The notes under the pieces: generated by a model
Databases searched by the model: none
The model's input: only the letters and a program-made list of their open reading frames with translations
What the model was told of the DNA's origin: nothing
Assembly (NCBI GenBank): GCA_029262035.1
Contig: JAJDAE010000353.1
Location: 1-47,749, forward strand
DNA: 47,749 bases
DNA from: Candidatus Zhuqueibacterota bacterium
GTDB taxonomy: Bacteria > Zhuqueibacterota > Zhuqueibacteria > Oceanimicrobiales > Oceanimicrobiaceae
Direction: 5' to 3'
Program-made: the position numbers and the translations under genes
In this document: piece after piece, positions 16,970 through 26,828 of the stretch
How positions within the stretch are numbered: position 1 is the stretch's first letter
Layout: each line of letters opens with the position of its first letter

Positions 16970-18994
16970 TTAAGTCGTAACGTTCCATGCAAATTTCTTT
17001 TTGCCTGTCAGTCTATCTAATTCGTCCCTGATTTCGGCCGCACGTTCAAACTCAAGTTTTCGTGCAGCTTCAACCATTTCTTTTTCCAACCGGTCAAGAG
17101 TTTCTTCTTTTTCTAAAGGTGACATATTTTTCCATTCAGACTGGTTTAGGCCGTTAGATTTTGACTCACCCCATTTAGAAGATTTCACATCAGCAACTCT
17201 TGTTGAGCTCATAATTTGCTCATAAGATTTATAGATTGTCTTAGGTTTGATTCCTTGCTTTTCGTTATACTCTGCCTGTAACTTACGCCGCCTGTCAGTT
17301 TCTTCGACCGTATGCTTTATTGAATCCGTCATTTTATCAGCGTAAAAGATAACTTTTCCACCAGCGTTTCTTGCAGCCCTGCCAGCGATTTGCATAAGCG
17401 ATCTTCTCGAGCGCAGAAAACCTTCCTTATCTGCATCAAGAACGGCAACGAGTGACACCTCGGGTAAATCAAGTCCTTCACGCAACAAATTAACCCCAAC
17501 CAGCACATCAAATTCAGCCAACCGCAAATCCCGTAAGATTTCTACACGCTTTAAAGCATCAATTTCAGAGTGCATATATCTGACTTTAACATCCATTCCA
17601 AGTAAGTAATCCGTTAAATCTTCTGACATGCGCTTGGTCAAAGTGGTAACAAGAACTCTCTCCTCTCGTTGCGCGCACACCCTAATTTCTGCCAGCAAAT
17701 CATCGATCTGATTTGTTACCGGTTTGATCACAATTTCAGGATCCATTAGTCCGGTTGGACGAATAATCTGCTCTACTATTATACCCTCGGCTTTTTCCAG
17801 TTCATAATCCGAAGGGGTCGCAGAAACATAAACCATTTGGTTCATCATGCCATTAAATTCATCGAAGGTGAACGGACGATTATCTAAAGCGGAGGGCAAT
17901 CTGAAACCATACTCAACCAGTGTTTCCTTACGAGAACGGTCGCCGTGATACATTGCATTTATTTGCGGAATTGAGGCATGGGACTCATCAATTATAGTTA
18001 AAAAATCTTTTGGGAAGTAGTCAATGAGAGTATATGGTTTCTCCCCGGGATTTCTTCCGGTTAAATGGCGCGAATAGTTTTCTACCCCATTACAGTACCC
18101 AAGTTCCTGCATCATTTCCAAATCATACTTTGTACGCATTTCAATACGTTGCGCTTCAAGGAGTCTGTCATTTTCTCTATAGAATTTAAGCCGGTCGTCT
18201 AATTCTTCCCTTATCGTACCAATCGCGCGTTTGAGTTTATGCTCGGGAGTTACGAAATGTTTGGCCGGATAAATTGCTACTGCATCCTGGGTTGATAAAA
18301 TTTGCCCGGTCAGCGTGTTGATCATAGAAATTTTTTCTATTTCATCTCCAAACATCTCAATCCGATACGCCACCTCTTCATAAGCAGGAAAAATTTCAAC
18401 AACATCTCCCCTAACTCGAAATGTTCCCCGTGTGAATTCAAAATCGTTGCGTGTGTAATGGCTCTCTACCAGTCGGGATAAAATCAAATTTCTATCAATG
18501 AGCTGTCCGATGTTAAGCATAATCAATTCTTGTTGATAATCTTCGGGATTGCCCAGGCCATAAATGCAAGAAACTGAAGCAATGATGATGACATCCTCGC
18601 GTGATAAAATTGAACTTGTGGCTTTCAACCGCAAACGATCTATTTCATCATTAATGGAGGTATCCTTTTCTATATATGTATCGGAAGTTGCTACATAGGC
18701 TTCGGGTTGATAGTAATCGTAATAACTTATAAAATACTCAACAGCATTTTTTGGGAAAAAACTTTTAAACTCGCCGTAAAGCTGTGCAGCTAAAGTTTTA
18801 TTATGAGAAATAATGAGAGTTGGTTTTCCAATATTAGCAATCAGGTTTGCCATTGTAAATGTCTTGCCGCTACCCGTTACACCTAAAAGGATTTGGTGTT
18901 TATCGCCTCTTTTAATTCCTGCTGTTAAATCAGAGATTGCCTGTGGTTGATCACCCGAGGGAGAAAATTCTGCTACAAGTTCAAACTTTGCCAT
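16970..18994 (-). CDS. uvrB: Excinuclease ABC subunit B
   Basis: 674 residues, full length. Walker A is [10 protein letters not shown], the beta-hairpin region holds [19 protein letters not shown] is the helicase motif II, and [17 protein letters not shown] and QIAGRAARN are motifs V and VI. The C-terminal UVR motif that contacts UvrC is at about 630-665. UvrB verifies DNA damage in nucleotide excision repair. It appears to be the first gene of the long minus-strand run. Confidence 0.98.
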   Translation of the reverse strand: MAKFELVAEFSPSGDQPQAISDLTAGIKRGDKHQILLGVTGSGKTFTMANLIANIGKPTLIISHNKTLAAQLYGEFKSFFPKNAVEYFISYYDYYQPEAYVATSDTYIEKDTSINDEIDRLRLKATSSILSREDVIIIASVSCIYGLGNPEDYQQELIMLNIGQLIDRNLILSRLVESHYTRNDFEFTRGTFRVRGDVVEIFPAYEEVAYRIEMFGDEIEKISMINTLTGQILSTQDAVAIYPAKHFVTPEHKLKRAIGTIREELDDRLKFYRENDRLLEAQRIEMRTKYDLEMMQELGYCNGVENYSRHLTGRNPGEKPYTLIDYFPKDFLTIIDESHASIPQINAMYHGDRSRKETLVEYGFRLPSALDNRPFTFDEFNGMMNQMVYVSATPSDYELEKAEGIIVEQIIRPTGLMDPEIVIKPVTNQIDDLLAEIRVCAQREERVLVTTLTKRMSEDLTDYLLGMDVKVRYMHSEIDALKRVEILRDLRLAEFDVLVGVNLLREGLDLPEVSLVAVLDADKEGFLRSRRSLMQIAGRAARNAGGKVIFYADKMTDSIKHTVEETDRRRKLQAEYNEKQGIKPKTIYKSYEQIMSSTRVADVKSSKWGESKSNGLNQSEWKNMSPLEKEETLDRLEKEMVEAARKLEFERAAEIRDELDRLTGKKKFAWNVTT

Positions 18995-19076
18995 TAATTC
19001 CGACCAAACTCATTAACTTCAAGCAGAAAATATAACCAGGCTATGACAAAATGTCAAGCTTGAAATCATAAAAACC

Positions 19077-19105
19077 TTGCATATTTAAGAATTTGCACCT
19101 ATATT
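19077..19105 (+). promoter_or_regulatory. Candidate sigma-70-type promoter of the parvulin gene
   Basis: TTGCAT (19077-19082) and TATATT (19100-19105) are separated by exactly 17 bases, which would start transcription near 19112. Upstream lie two palindromes, TGACA-AAA-TGTCA (19044-19056) and TCAAGCTTGA (19054-19063), which could be operator sites. Confidence 0.6.
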
Positions 19106-19148
19106 TTCAGTTCGAAAATTGTACGTAATTTCAAAGGAGAGTTTTTTA

Positions 19149-20981
19149 ATGGCAGTAATGACTCAAATGAGGGAAAGAGCAACATATATCCTATTCGGTT
19201 TACTCGTGGTCTTCATCTTGAGTATGACAGTTGGCGGATTGGTAGGTGGAGCGGATATAGTTGACATAATCACCGGTAAAAATCCTGACGCAATAGGTGT
19301 TGTCAATGGCGTTGAAATTTCAGCAAAATATTATGATCAAACTTACAGACAACAATTGGAACAATATCGTCAACAGACAAATGGCGAAGTGTCCGCAACT
19401 CAGGAAAATTTTTTACGCAATCAGGTTTGGGAATCTTTGGTTCGCGACATAATGGTCCAACAAGTTATAGAAAAGCAAGGCATTCAGGTTACTGACACTG
19501 AAATTATTTACAGATTATATGATGCCGATACCCCTCCCGAAATTTTGAAAAGCAATCCCGCCTTTCAAAATGAGCAAAAACAATTCGACAAAGCCCGTTA
19601 TCAGGCAGCTTTAAGGGATCCGAGTACAGCAGGGCAATGGCGCCCGGTTGAAGATTATTTGAGGCAATCATTACCCTTCGAAAGATTTTCAGAGAGGCTG
19701 CGTACAACCGTACGTGTTACTGAAAGTGAAATCAAGGACGATTATTTGAAGCGTCTGCAGGAAATCAAAGTAAAATATGTATTCTTTGATCCTAAAAATT
19801 TTGCAAACGACAATATTGAAATATCAGATGCGATGATCCAAAGTTATTACAACGCCAACCAAGATGATTATCAGCAAAAAGAACAGCGCTCAATAGAGTA
19901 CTTAACTTTTTCAACCAAACCGACTTCAAGAGATTCAACAGAAATTTTTGAATTAGCAGAAAAGACTTTAGGTCGCGTAAATGCTGGCGAAGATTTTGCA
20001 GATTTGGCCTCAATATATTCAGAAGACCCGGGAAGTCGTGATAAAGGTGGGGACCTTGGGTATTTTTCTCAAGGAACCATGGTTAAAGAATTCGATGAGG
20101 CCGCTTTTAACGCTAAAGTTGGAACAATCGTTGGCCCCATAAAAAGCAACTTTGGGTTACACATCATCAAGATTGAAGATAAACGCAGAAAAGATAAAAA
20201 GGATGAAATTAAAGCCAGCCATATTCTTTTTAAATTCGCTGCATCCAAGAGAACAATTGACGATGCCAGAGAAGACGCAGCGTATCTCTCTGAGAAAAGC
20301 GATGACAGGGAGTTCGCTGAAATTGTAGCCGAATTGGGCGATTCATTAAAAACTACCGGACAATTTGTAAAGGGCAGTGGATTTATTCCGGGTATTGGCT
20401 TAAATCAACAAGCCAGTAATTTTATATTTGCAAGAGAACTCGGTGATGTGAGCCCGGCATTTGAAATTGCAGATGGCCTTTTAGTTCTTCGCATTGTTGA
20501 AATTAAAGAAGAAAGCACCAAACCATTGGATGCTGTAAAATCCTCTATAAAGAGCAAGCTTCTTAATGAAAAGAGAATGGAAGTAACGGGTCAACATGCA
20601 AATGAAATTTATGCTACAATTGCAAATGGACTGAGCTTAGAAGACGCAGCTCAAAAAGACAGCCTCCAGGTTGAAACAAGCAATTCTTTTAAAAAGTCTG
20701 GTACTGTTGAAAAAGTAGGACGAGATGCTGCTTTTATAGGCACGGCGGCAGGCTTGTCTGAACCGGGACAAATTTCAAAACCAGTTGAAGGCACGCGTGG
20801 TTACTACATTATAGAGTTAGTTGAAAGGAGTACTTTTGATGAAGAAGCATTTACCACGCAAAGACAGGGAATTGCTGCAAATCTAATCAGGGCAAAGCAA
20901 AACTCTGTTTTCTCAAGATGGTATGCCAAGGTTAAAAAAGAAGCAGAAATCGATGATTTTAGAGACAGGCTTAATTACTAA
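19149..20981 (+). CDS. PpiD/SurA-like membrane-anchored peptidyl-prolyl isomerase
   Basis: About 610 residues. The ATG at 19149 is chosen over the one at 19119 because AAAGGAG lies nine bases before it and the promoter start site would fall too close to the earlier codon. One N-terminal membrane helix (YILFGLLVVFILSMTVGGLV) is followed by a SurA_N-like chaperone region, a parvulin domain (about 240-345, with YSEDPGSRDKGGDLGYFSQG) and a second, more diverged parvulin-like unit (KASHILFKF onward). This is the PpiD layout: a periplasmic chaperone fixed to the inner membrane that helps outer-membrane protein folding. It is the only plus-strand gene before 30978. Confidence 0.93.
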   Translation: MAVMTQMRERATYILFGLLVVFILSMTVGGLVGGADIVDIITGKNPDAIGVVNGVEISAKYYDQTYRQQLEQYRQQTNGEVSATQENFLRNQVWESLVRDIMVQQVIEKQGIQVTDTEIIYRLYDADTPPEILKSNPAFQNEQKQFDKARYQAALRDPSTAGQWRPVEDYLRQSLPFERFSERLRTTVRVTESEIKDDYLKRLQEIKVKYVFFDPKNFANDNIEISDAMIQSYYNANQDDYQQKEQRSIEYLTFSTKPTSRDSTEIFELAEKTLGRVNAGEDFADLASIYSEDPGSRDKGGDLGYFSQGTMVKEFDEAAFNAKVGTIVGPIKSNFGLHIIKIEDKRRKDKKDEIKASHILFKFAASKRTIDDAREDAAYLSEKSDDREFAEIVAELGDSLKTTGQFVKGSGFIPGIGLNQQASNFIFARELGDVSPAFEIADGLLVLRIVEIKEESTKPLDAVKSSIKSKLLNEKRMEVTGQHANEIYATIANGLSLEDAAQKDSLQVETSNSFKKSGTVEKVGRDAAFIGTAAGLSEPGQISKPVEGTRGYYIIELVERSTFDEEAFTTQRQGIAANLIRAKQNSVFSRWYAKVKKEAEIDDFRDRLNY

Positions 20982-21001
20982 ACAGGTCATGTAATTCCGA
21001 G

Positions 21002-21034
21002 AATCCCGAGGTTTTAGACTTCGGGATTTTTAAT
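21002..21034. terminator. Bidirectional terminator between convergent genes
   Basis: AATCCCGA (21002-21009) pairs with TCGGGATT (21021-21028), followed on the plus strand by TTTTTAATTTG. It lies 20 bases after the parvulin gene. The hairpin spans the stop codon (21014-21016) and the last codons of the minus-strand kinase gene, so the two genes share a very compact end. Confidence 0.8.
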
Positions 21035-22171
21035 TTGTAGAGGAAAGAAAACTTTAAACTCCGAGCCAACACCTTTTTGACTGCTGACTTTTATACCGCC
21101 ACCATGCGCTTCCAAAATTGTCTGAACATAAGATAAACCTAACCCCATCCCTCCCCCAAGAAACTCTTCTCTACTCGTTCTGTGGTGATCGGTGCTCTGT
21201 ACTTCATAAAATTTTTCAAATATTTTCCCCTGCTCAGAATCTTTAATCCCGATGCCACAATCTTGAACCGTTATTACACCATAATCTCCTTCAATCATAA
21301 TCGTAATTTTGATCTCTCCACCATCAGGAGTAAACTTGATAGCATTTCGAATCAACTCATCAACTACAGCCTCCAATTGAACCTGATCAGCCGCAACGAC
21401 TATTTCACTTTTTGCATTTACAAACGTAAGTTGCAATTTCCTCTTTTTTGCGATGATTTCCTGCGCGTCCACACAATGAAGGACTAAATCATTAAGAACT
21501 ATCTCGGAGATGTTTCTCAAAGTCCGTGTTTTTTTAAGGTTTATTAAATCATGCATATTACTTATGAGGGATTCCAAATCACTTATGGAATTCACAATAA
21601 CCCGCATGCATTGTTTTTTATCATCTTCTGATAACTCATCGTAATACTCATCATTTAAAATTTCGACGTAACCTTTAAGATGGCTTACCGGAGTCCTGAA
21701 TTCATGACTTGTTATCGCGATAAATTTATTTTTCATTTCCTGCAATTCTAATAATTTCAGATTTGCAGCTTTAAGAACTTTATTCTCTTCACCCAAATTA
21801 ATTTTTTCAAGACATTTATCCGTAACTAATCTAATCTGATCAGGTTTAACAGGCTTTAAAATAAAATCGTAGGCACCGTTTTTCATAGCTTGAATTGCGC
21901 TTTCAATTGTTGCAAACGCCGTCATCATTATCACCTCTACATGGGGGAAATCAAATCTAACTCTTTCCAGCAGCTCAATACCATTCATGATTGGCATTTT
22001 ATAATCAGTAAAGACGATGTCGACCTGTGATTCCCTTAGCTTCTCCAAGCCCTGGGCGCCATTTTCAGCAAGAAGAACATTATACCCACGTGAGCTCAGA
22101 CTTCTTGAGCAGATATTTCTGATAACTTCCTCATCATCGACAACCAAAACTGTAGCACTATTTTCATTCAT
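21014..22171 (-). CDS. Receiver-histidine kinase hybrid (REC-HisKA-HATPase)
   Basis: 385 residues, cytoplasmic. A receiver domain with phospho-acceptor D56 (VDIVFTDYKMP) comes first, then a coiled linker (about 125-150), a HisKA domain with H156 (SHEFRTPVSHLKGY), and a complete ATPase domain (N box ELIRNAIKF, G1 DCGIGI, G2 GGGMGLGLSY). Such REC-first kinases are usually controlled by an upstream kinase. Its ATG overlaps the stop of the GAF/DHp protein gene by four bases, so the two are likely one signalling unit. Confidence 0.94.
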   Translation of the reverse strand: MNENSATVLVVDDEEVIRNICSRSLSSRGYNVLLAENGAQGLEKLRESQVDIVFTDYKMPIMNGIELLERVRFDFPHVEVIMMTAFATIESAIQAMKNGAYDFILKPVKPDQIRLVTDKCLEKINLGEENKVLKAANLKLLELQEMKNKFIAITSHEFRTPVSHLKGYVEILNDEYYDELSEDDKKQCMRVIVNSISDLESLISNMHDLINLKKTRTLRNISEIVLNDLVLHCVDAQEIIAKKRKLQLTFVNAKSEIVVAADQVQLEAVVDELIRNAIKFTPDGGEIKITIMIEGDYGVITVQDCGIGIKDSEQGKIFEKFYEVQSTDHHRTSREEFLGGGMGLGLSYVQTILEAHGGGIKVSSQKGVGSEFKVFFPLQIKNPEV

Positions 22172-22959
22172 AGAATAACTTTGTCCTCTCTTCCTTCTAT
22201 GTGTGCTATACTTTGAAATTTGAAAATAAGACTTTCAAGTCTCGACGCCTGCTCTAATATATTTTCCAAGTCACTCATAATTGATTCAGAATTGCCATCG
22301 TTTACTGCTTCCACGATCAAGGCAGCATATCCAGATATGCCGGTTAACGGCTGGTTCAGCTCATGCGCTAAAGATCTCGCCACCCCGATTATCGACAATA
22401 ATTTTTCATTTAACTGCTTCGTATCTTTGAGCTCTTCACGAAAAAATAATTGCCGTACTAATTTGTCATCCTCAATTTTCAAATCAGTAAAAAGAAATGC
22501 CAAAAAAAATGCAACCAAATCTATAAATTCAAAATACTTAGGAATATCAACATTATCTAAAATTTCAAATCTAATTATACCCAGGTTTTGAGAATAAAGC
22601 CGAATAGGTGAACAGGTTTCTATCAAACCACTTCCCGAACTCATTGAACGTGCCATCGATTGTTTATTTGAGAGTGCCTCATTCCAAAATGGCTTGCACA
22701 AAGATTTTGTTATCTCAAATTGTTTGTGGTTATTTTCTGCAGTAAAAATCCACTCTATATATTCTTGGGAGGTGTTAAATAAGCCAAGTTTAAATTGTTG
22801 AAAGGGAATTACCTTTTTCAGTAACGAATGTAAGTCAGTAAACAGATATTTAAGATCAGAACAAGAGGTAAGTAAAGCCGCTATTTCCAGTAATGTGCTT
22901 GAATGTAAGTCATAATCCGTAGAACTTTTCAATTGAGTGCTTTGATTTTTACTAATCAT
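22168..22959 (-). CDS. GAF-like/HisKA (DHp) protein without an ATPase domain
   Basis: 263 residues. Residues 20-160 look like a GAF-type sensor domain. Residues 185-255 form a HisKA-type dimerisation and phosphotransfer helix pair with H199 in SLAHELNQPLTGISGYAAL, an NtrB/HWE-like H-box. The protein ends about 64 residues after the His, with no N, G1 or G2 box. It is thus a complete DHp domain with no kinase engine. The end is not a frameshift: the next gene begins in the usual ATGA overlap and has its own REC and kinase. It could receive phosphate from, or dimerise with, the REC-kinase encoded next. Confidence 0.85.
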   Translation of the reverse strand: MISKNQSTQLKSSTDYDLHSSTLLEIAALLTSCSDLKYLFTDLHSLLKKVIPFQQFKLGLFNTSQEYIEWIFTAENNHKQFEITKSLCKPFWNEALSNKQSMARSMSSGSGLIETCSPIRLYSQNLGIIRFEILDNVDIPKYFEFIDLVAFFLAFLFTDLKIEDDKLVRQLFFREELKDTKQLNEKLLSIIGVARSLAHELNQPLTGISGYAALIVEAVNDGNSESIMSDLENILEQASRLESLIFKFQSIAHIEGREDKVIL

Positions 22960-23083
22960 TTTGGAGAACTTTATCTATGAATAAAACTTATGTCCAAAAG
23001 TTTAACGTTCCAATAGTAAAAATTTGTTCAGTTAAAATCATATGTGGATTATTGGATGAGAAAACAAAAACTATAGACAACTT

Positions 23084-23812
23084 TTAATTTAAAGAGCCCA
23101 ATGCCCCGGGGGCTATCAACTTGTATTCATTATAAAGTAACAGAACATGTGGAATATAATTATTGGTTTCAGCCCAAAGGATTCCCTTTGTCCTTTTACT
23201 CGCAACCCATAAAGCAGCTTTTTTTTCACCGCCATTATAAGCAGCTAAACCGCCCTCTAACTCATATTTATCGATAAATGCAGAAAGTTGCCTGCATCCG
23301 ATTCTTATATTATAGAAAGGGTTGAAAAGTATATCTTCGGCAGAAGTCCAGGTTATACTTTCATAGTGTGCAACCCAAATGCCAGTGGCAGGCATAATTT
23401 GCATGAGTCCCATAGCGCCAGACTGAGAGATAACTTCGGGCTCCCAGGTTCCCCCGCTTTCGTGAGTGATGACGGCACAGATTAGATCAATATCAAGGTT
23501 TGTATAATTTACGCTCGAACTATAAATTGCTTCGGCAATTTCATACTTAATTCCCGATGGCATATTGGGATTATATTTACTGATAATTTGAGTAATTTTT
23601 TTTATCGCGGTAAGCTTTATACTGTCGACATTCATGCCAGATAATATCGCAATAGAGGTTTGCTCAATTTTTTGTAATTCATTATTTTTATTGAAAGCGT
23701 TGTATCCAAGATGCCGGTAAACCAACATAATTGCGATAACGAACAAAACAAAAACTAATAATGTTTTTAGTAGCAAAAAACTGCTTTGATTTGACGAATT
23801 ACTCGACATCAA
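23084..23812 (-). CDS. Membrane-anchored lytic transglycosylase (SLT domain)
   Basis: 242 residues. A single N-terminal membrane helix (LLLKTLLVFVLFVIAIMLVY) anchors it in the inner membrane with the enzyme in the periplasm. The SLT domain (about 95-235) shows the catalytic Glu in AVITHESGG, the GLMQIMPATG motif and AAYNGGEKK. It cuts the glycan strand between MurNAc and GlcNAc, often to open the wall for assembly of secretion systems or pili. It lies 18 bases downstream of the NtrC-type regulator gene. Confidence 0.92.
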   Translation of the reverse strand: MMSSNSSNQSSFLLLKTLLVFVLFVIAIMLVYRHLGYNAFNKNNELQKIEQTSIAILSGMNVDSIKLTAIKKITQIISKYNPNMPSGIKYEIAEAIYSSSVNYTNLDIDLICAVITHESGGTWEPEVISQSGAMGLMQIMPATGIWVAHYESITWTSAEDILFNPFYNIRIGCRQLSAFIDKYELEGGLAAYNGGEKKAALWVASKRTKGILWAETNNYIPHVLLLYNEYKLIAPGALGSLN

Positions 23813-23830
23813 TCATCCTCCATCCTAAAC

Positions 23831-25171
23831 TCAATATTTCAACTTTCTCCATAATGTTGATTTAGAAATTCCAAGTTCGCGTGCGGTCTTAACTTTACTT
23901 CCTTGCATCCGTTCTAATGTCTCTAAAATCACTTTCTTCTCAATTTCTGCCAAATTACCTTGAGACTTCTCAGTTGTATTGTTTTTCTTATGATTTTGAA
24001 TTTGTTCCGGCAATAGGTCGGATGTAATTTCTTCAGTCGTTGCCAAAGCTACTCCGCGATGAATTACATTCTCAAGCTCTCTAACGTTTCCCGGCCATTC
24101 ATAATTCATTAACATTGATTTAGTTCTTTTTGAAAGACGCTTTATCGGGTCCTGATTATGATAATTATATTTTTTTAAAAAATGTTCAACCAGCAAAGGA
24201 ATATCTTTTTTTCGGTTTCGCAGGGGTGGAATATTGATTGGAATTACATTAATTCTATAATACAAATCTTCTCGAAACCTACCATTCTTTATTTCTTCGT
24301 CCAAAACCTTATTAGTTGCAACAATTAACCTAAAATTAACAGTTCTAACTTTGGTATCACCAACCCGACGTATTTCATTTTCCTGTATTGCACGTAAAAG
24401 TTTTACTTGAGTAGAAAAACCCATATCGCCAATTTCATCGAGAAAAACAGTTCCACCTTCTGCGTATTCTAAAATCCCCTTTTTGTCAGAATCAGCGCCC
24501 GTGAAAGCACCCTTCACATATCCAAACAATTCGCTCTCTTGCAAATTCTCGGGTATAGCGCCGCAATTGATTGCAACAAATGGTTTATCTTTTCGATCAC
24601 TCAATGCATGAATCGCTTGAGTAACAAGTTCCTTGCCTGTGCCGCTTTCTCCACTAATCAGAACGGTACTATTTTTGGAAGCAATCCGATGAACCAGATC
24701 CATCAAATTAATTATTTCTGAAGATTCACCTATAATGCTATCGAACTCAGTTAAAGCCCTGAGTTTAGAAAACATTTTATCTTGCTTTTCTCCGGTAACT
24801 TTTTCCTCAACAAATCGACCAACAAGTTCTAATAACCGTGCGTTATCAAATGGTTTTGTTATATAATCAGAGGCACCTAATTTAATAGCCTTTACGCCAT
24901 GTTCAATTGTACCGTAAGCCGTAACAATAATCACTTCAGTGGCTGGCCAATTTCGTTTAATGTACTTAAGTAGTTCCAGTCCACTCATCGACTCCATTTT
25001 ATAATCTGAAATGACTAAATCAAAATAATGCTGGTTCATTTCAGTTATCGCATCTTCCGCACAACAAACGTCTGTAGTTGTGTAATTTGCTTTCTTAAGC
25101 AATTGGCAAATAACTTTTCGTACTAGTGCGTTGTCCTCTACTACAAGTATTTCAAAGGAAGGTACATCCAA
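23831..25171 (-). CDS. NtrC-family sigma-54 response regulator
   Basis: 446 residues. Receiver domain with D56 (DLVISDYKM) and KPFDNARLLEL at its end; AAA+ domain with GESGTGKE, a canonical GAFTGA loop, VFLDEIGDM and FREDLYYRIN; C-terminal Fis-type helix-turn-helix (KTARELGISKSTLWRKL). Phosphorylation should allow hexamer formation and opening of sigma-54 promoters. Likely kinase partners are encoded downstream at 21014-22959. The sigma-54-type promoter at 30876 is the only clear target site I found in the window; the link is inferred. Confidence 0.96.
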   Translation of the reverse strand: MDVPSFEILVVEDNALVRKVICQLLKKANYTTTDVCCAEDAITEMNQHYFDLVISDYKMESMSGLELLKYIKRNWPATEVIIVTAYGTIEHGVKAIKLGASDYITKPFDNARLLELVGRFVEEKVTGEKQDKMFSKLRALTEFDSIIGESSEIINLMDLVHRIASKNSTVLISGESGTGKELVTQAIHALSDRKDKPFVAINCGAIPENLQESELFGYVKGAFTGADSDKKGILEYAEGGTVFLDEIGDMGFSTQVKLLRAIQENEIRRVGDTKVRTVNFRLIVATNKVLDEEIKNGRFREDLYYRINVIPINIPPLRNRKKDIPLLVEHFLKKYNYHNQDPIKRLSKRTKSMLMNYEWPGNVRELENVIHRGVALATTEEITSDLLPEQIQNHKKNNTTEKSQGNLAEIEKKVILETLERMQGSKVKTARELGISKSTLWRKLKY

Positions 25172-25266
25172 TGGATTCCCCTTATTTTTTGTCCATTGAT
25201 TTTGGAAGGATGAACTAATTGAATGATAAAAACTCAGTCAGCCATCCAAAAAATTTATGCCAATTT

Positions 25267-25881
25267 TTAATTACTTAAACTTTTACTCAAATTCATATCA
25301 CTACGAATCTGCGCTATACTACTTTTAATTACTTCGTTCAAAGAGTTACTAATAGCCTTAACAACTTCTATGGGTTCTTTCTTTTCAACCTGGTTATTTT
25401 TTGAAATTACTTTTCGCCATAAAATATCTTTTGAAACATGATTTTCTAAAGTAAAGTCAATAGTTACTACGCCGAACCAATTCTGACCGTCGTCCCATTC
25501 CTCAAACGCTTCTATATTACCACGTAAAATGTAATCTACTTTTGTAGTTGATGGAATTTTGACAACTTTCCTAAATAAACCTGAAACCTCAAACTGGTCA
25601 ACAACTTTTTCGGTCACTATTTTTTTTGGTGGGGCAATCCAACGACGATAATGATAAAATTGTGCTTCATATGGCGAATCGCGAAAAACAATTTTATCGC
25701 TTTCATATAAAACGTCTGTCGTAAATTGTTGAATCCCAACAGTTACAGGATAACCGGGCTCAGGGTTCTCTACACCTTCCGGGGCATAATCGATTCTGTA
25801 GTAATAGGTATGTGGCATGCTCCCGCATCCAATTACCAACATTGCGATAATAACAGATATATAAAGTTTAACCATTTTCAT
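25267..25881 (-). CDS. ABC-type transport auxiliary lipoprotein (PqiC/ABC_trans_aux-like)
   Basis: 204 residues with a lipoprotein signal (lipobox LVIGC, Cys19). The following YYYRIDYAPEG and VGIQQFTTDVLYESDKIVFR, then RRWIAPPKKIVTEKV, match the auxiliary lipoprotein family found with MCE transporters. It probably sits at the outer membrane and receives or delivers lipid from the MCE protein encoded 26 bases upstream. It is the last gene of the Mla-type operon. Confidence 0.86.
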   Translation of the reverse strand: MKMVKLYISVIIAMLVIGCGSMPHTYYYRIDYAPEGVENPEPGYPVTVGIQQFTTDVLYESDKIVFRDSPYEAQFYHYRRWIAPPKKIVTEKVVDQFEVSGLFRKVVKIPSTTKVDYILRGNIEAFEEWDDGQNWFGVVTIDFTLENHVSKDILWRKVISKNNQVEKKEPIEVVKAISNSLNEVIKSSIAQIRSDMNLSKSLSN

Positions 25882-25907
25882 GTAAAAATCCTTGATTATT
25901 TCAACAA

Positions 25908-26810
25908 TTAAGGCAGGTCACGTTCCGGTGGCGCTGCTTTGCGTACCAAGAGCCAGGGGCGTTCTTTAACAGCCCTTGTAAATTCTTCAAAATTTTGCGA
26001 GGCGTATTGAAAGTTTTCCATGATTTCGATTATGCTGGAACCATTTGCTGCAACTAACGACTCGAATTCTCCTATTGTTTTGCGTAGGACTTTAATCAGT
26101 TCGCTTGTTTCAGCGGTCGTGGTCTGGACATATTTTAAGGTCTCGTCAAAATTCCCCTTATTATTAGTCATAAGCTCATTTAAGTCTGCGCTAACCTGTG
26201 TCAAGTTGCCTGAGATTTCTTCCATATTAGCCATCAGACCTAAAAAATTATCTCCGCCAGCTATTAATACAGTATCTATATTTGCAACCATACTATTCAC
26301 ATGCTTCAGGTTTTCATCATTTAGCAGTTTAGTTAACTGGCCAATCAATATCCCTGCATCTTCGCTTAAATCTTCAAAAGGTTCGGCCATCTGCATGAAA
26401 TTTGGAACTTCTTTACCCTCTAAATCTGCACCACCAACTAGAAGTTGTGCATCTAACGAACCTGGAGAAATTTCAATATGCTGCTGGGCCATGAAACTTA
26501 TAGAGGTTACATAAGCGAAAGAGTTTTCCCTGACAGGTGTATTTTTATTTATTTTTAATGTCAGGCGGATAGTAGCATCGATATTGTTAGCATCGGGTAA
26601 ATCTATCTTTGCGATATGTCCTACATCCATCCCTCCGTACTTTACCAAAGACCCTTCAACAATACCAGGTATACTTTTTAAATATGTTTTGTATTCCTTG
26701 GTATCATCTTGCCATTTAATTCCAAAAATAGCTATCAGAAAAACGACTAAAATCGTGAAGCCCATGACGACCATAAAGCCGACTTTTATTTCTTTCGAAC
26801 TATATTCCAT
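25908..26810 (-). CDS. MlaD-family MCE-domain protein
   Basis: 300 residues. One N-terminal membrane helix (FMVVMGFTILVVFLIAIFGI) and one MCE domain (about 35-120, with GSLVKYGGMDVGHI and the SPGSLDAQLL segment). A long helical region (about 140-270) follows, which in related proteins extends the hexameric lipid tunnel. The C-terminal ERPWLLVRKAAPPERDLP is typical of MCE proteins. It is the periplasmic substrate-binding part of the lipid transporter whose ATPase and permease are encoded just upstream. Confidence 0.93.
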   Translation of the reverse strand: MEYSSKEIKVGFMVVMGFTILVVFLIAIFGIKWQDDTKEYKTYLKSIPGIVEGSLVKYGGMDVGHIAKIDLPDANNIDATIRLTLKINKNTPVRENSFAYVTSISFMAQQHIEISPGSLDAQLLVGGADLEGKEVPNFMQMAEPFEDLSEDAGILIGQLTKLLNDENLKHVNSMVANIDTVLIAGGDNFLGLMANMEEISGNLTQVSADLNELMTNNKGNFDETLKYVQTTTAETSELIKVLRKTIGEFESLVAANGSSIIEIMENFQYASQNFEEFTRAVKERPWLLVRKAAPPERDLP

Positions 26811-26828
26811 GCTAAAACCCTAATTAAA

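Noticed and set aside
22168-22959. Frameshift as explanation for the missing ATPase domain
   Set aside because: The gene ends in a regular ATGA overlap with a gene that begins with its own receiver domain, and no kinase motifs lie between; the short form seems to be real.
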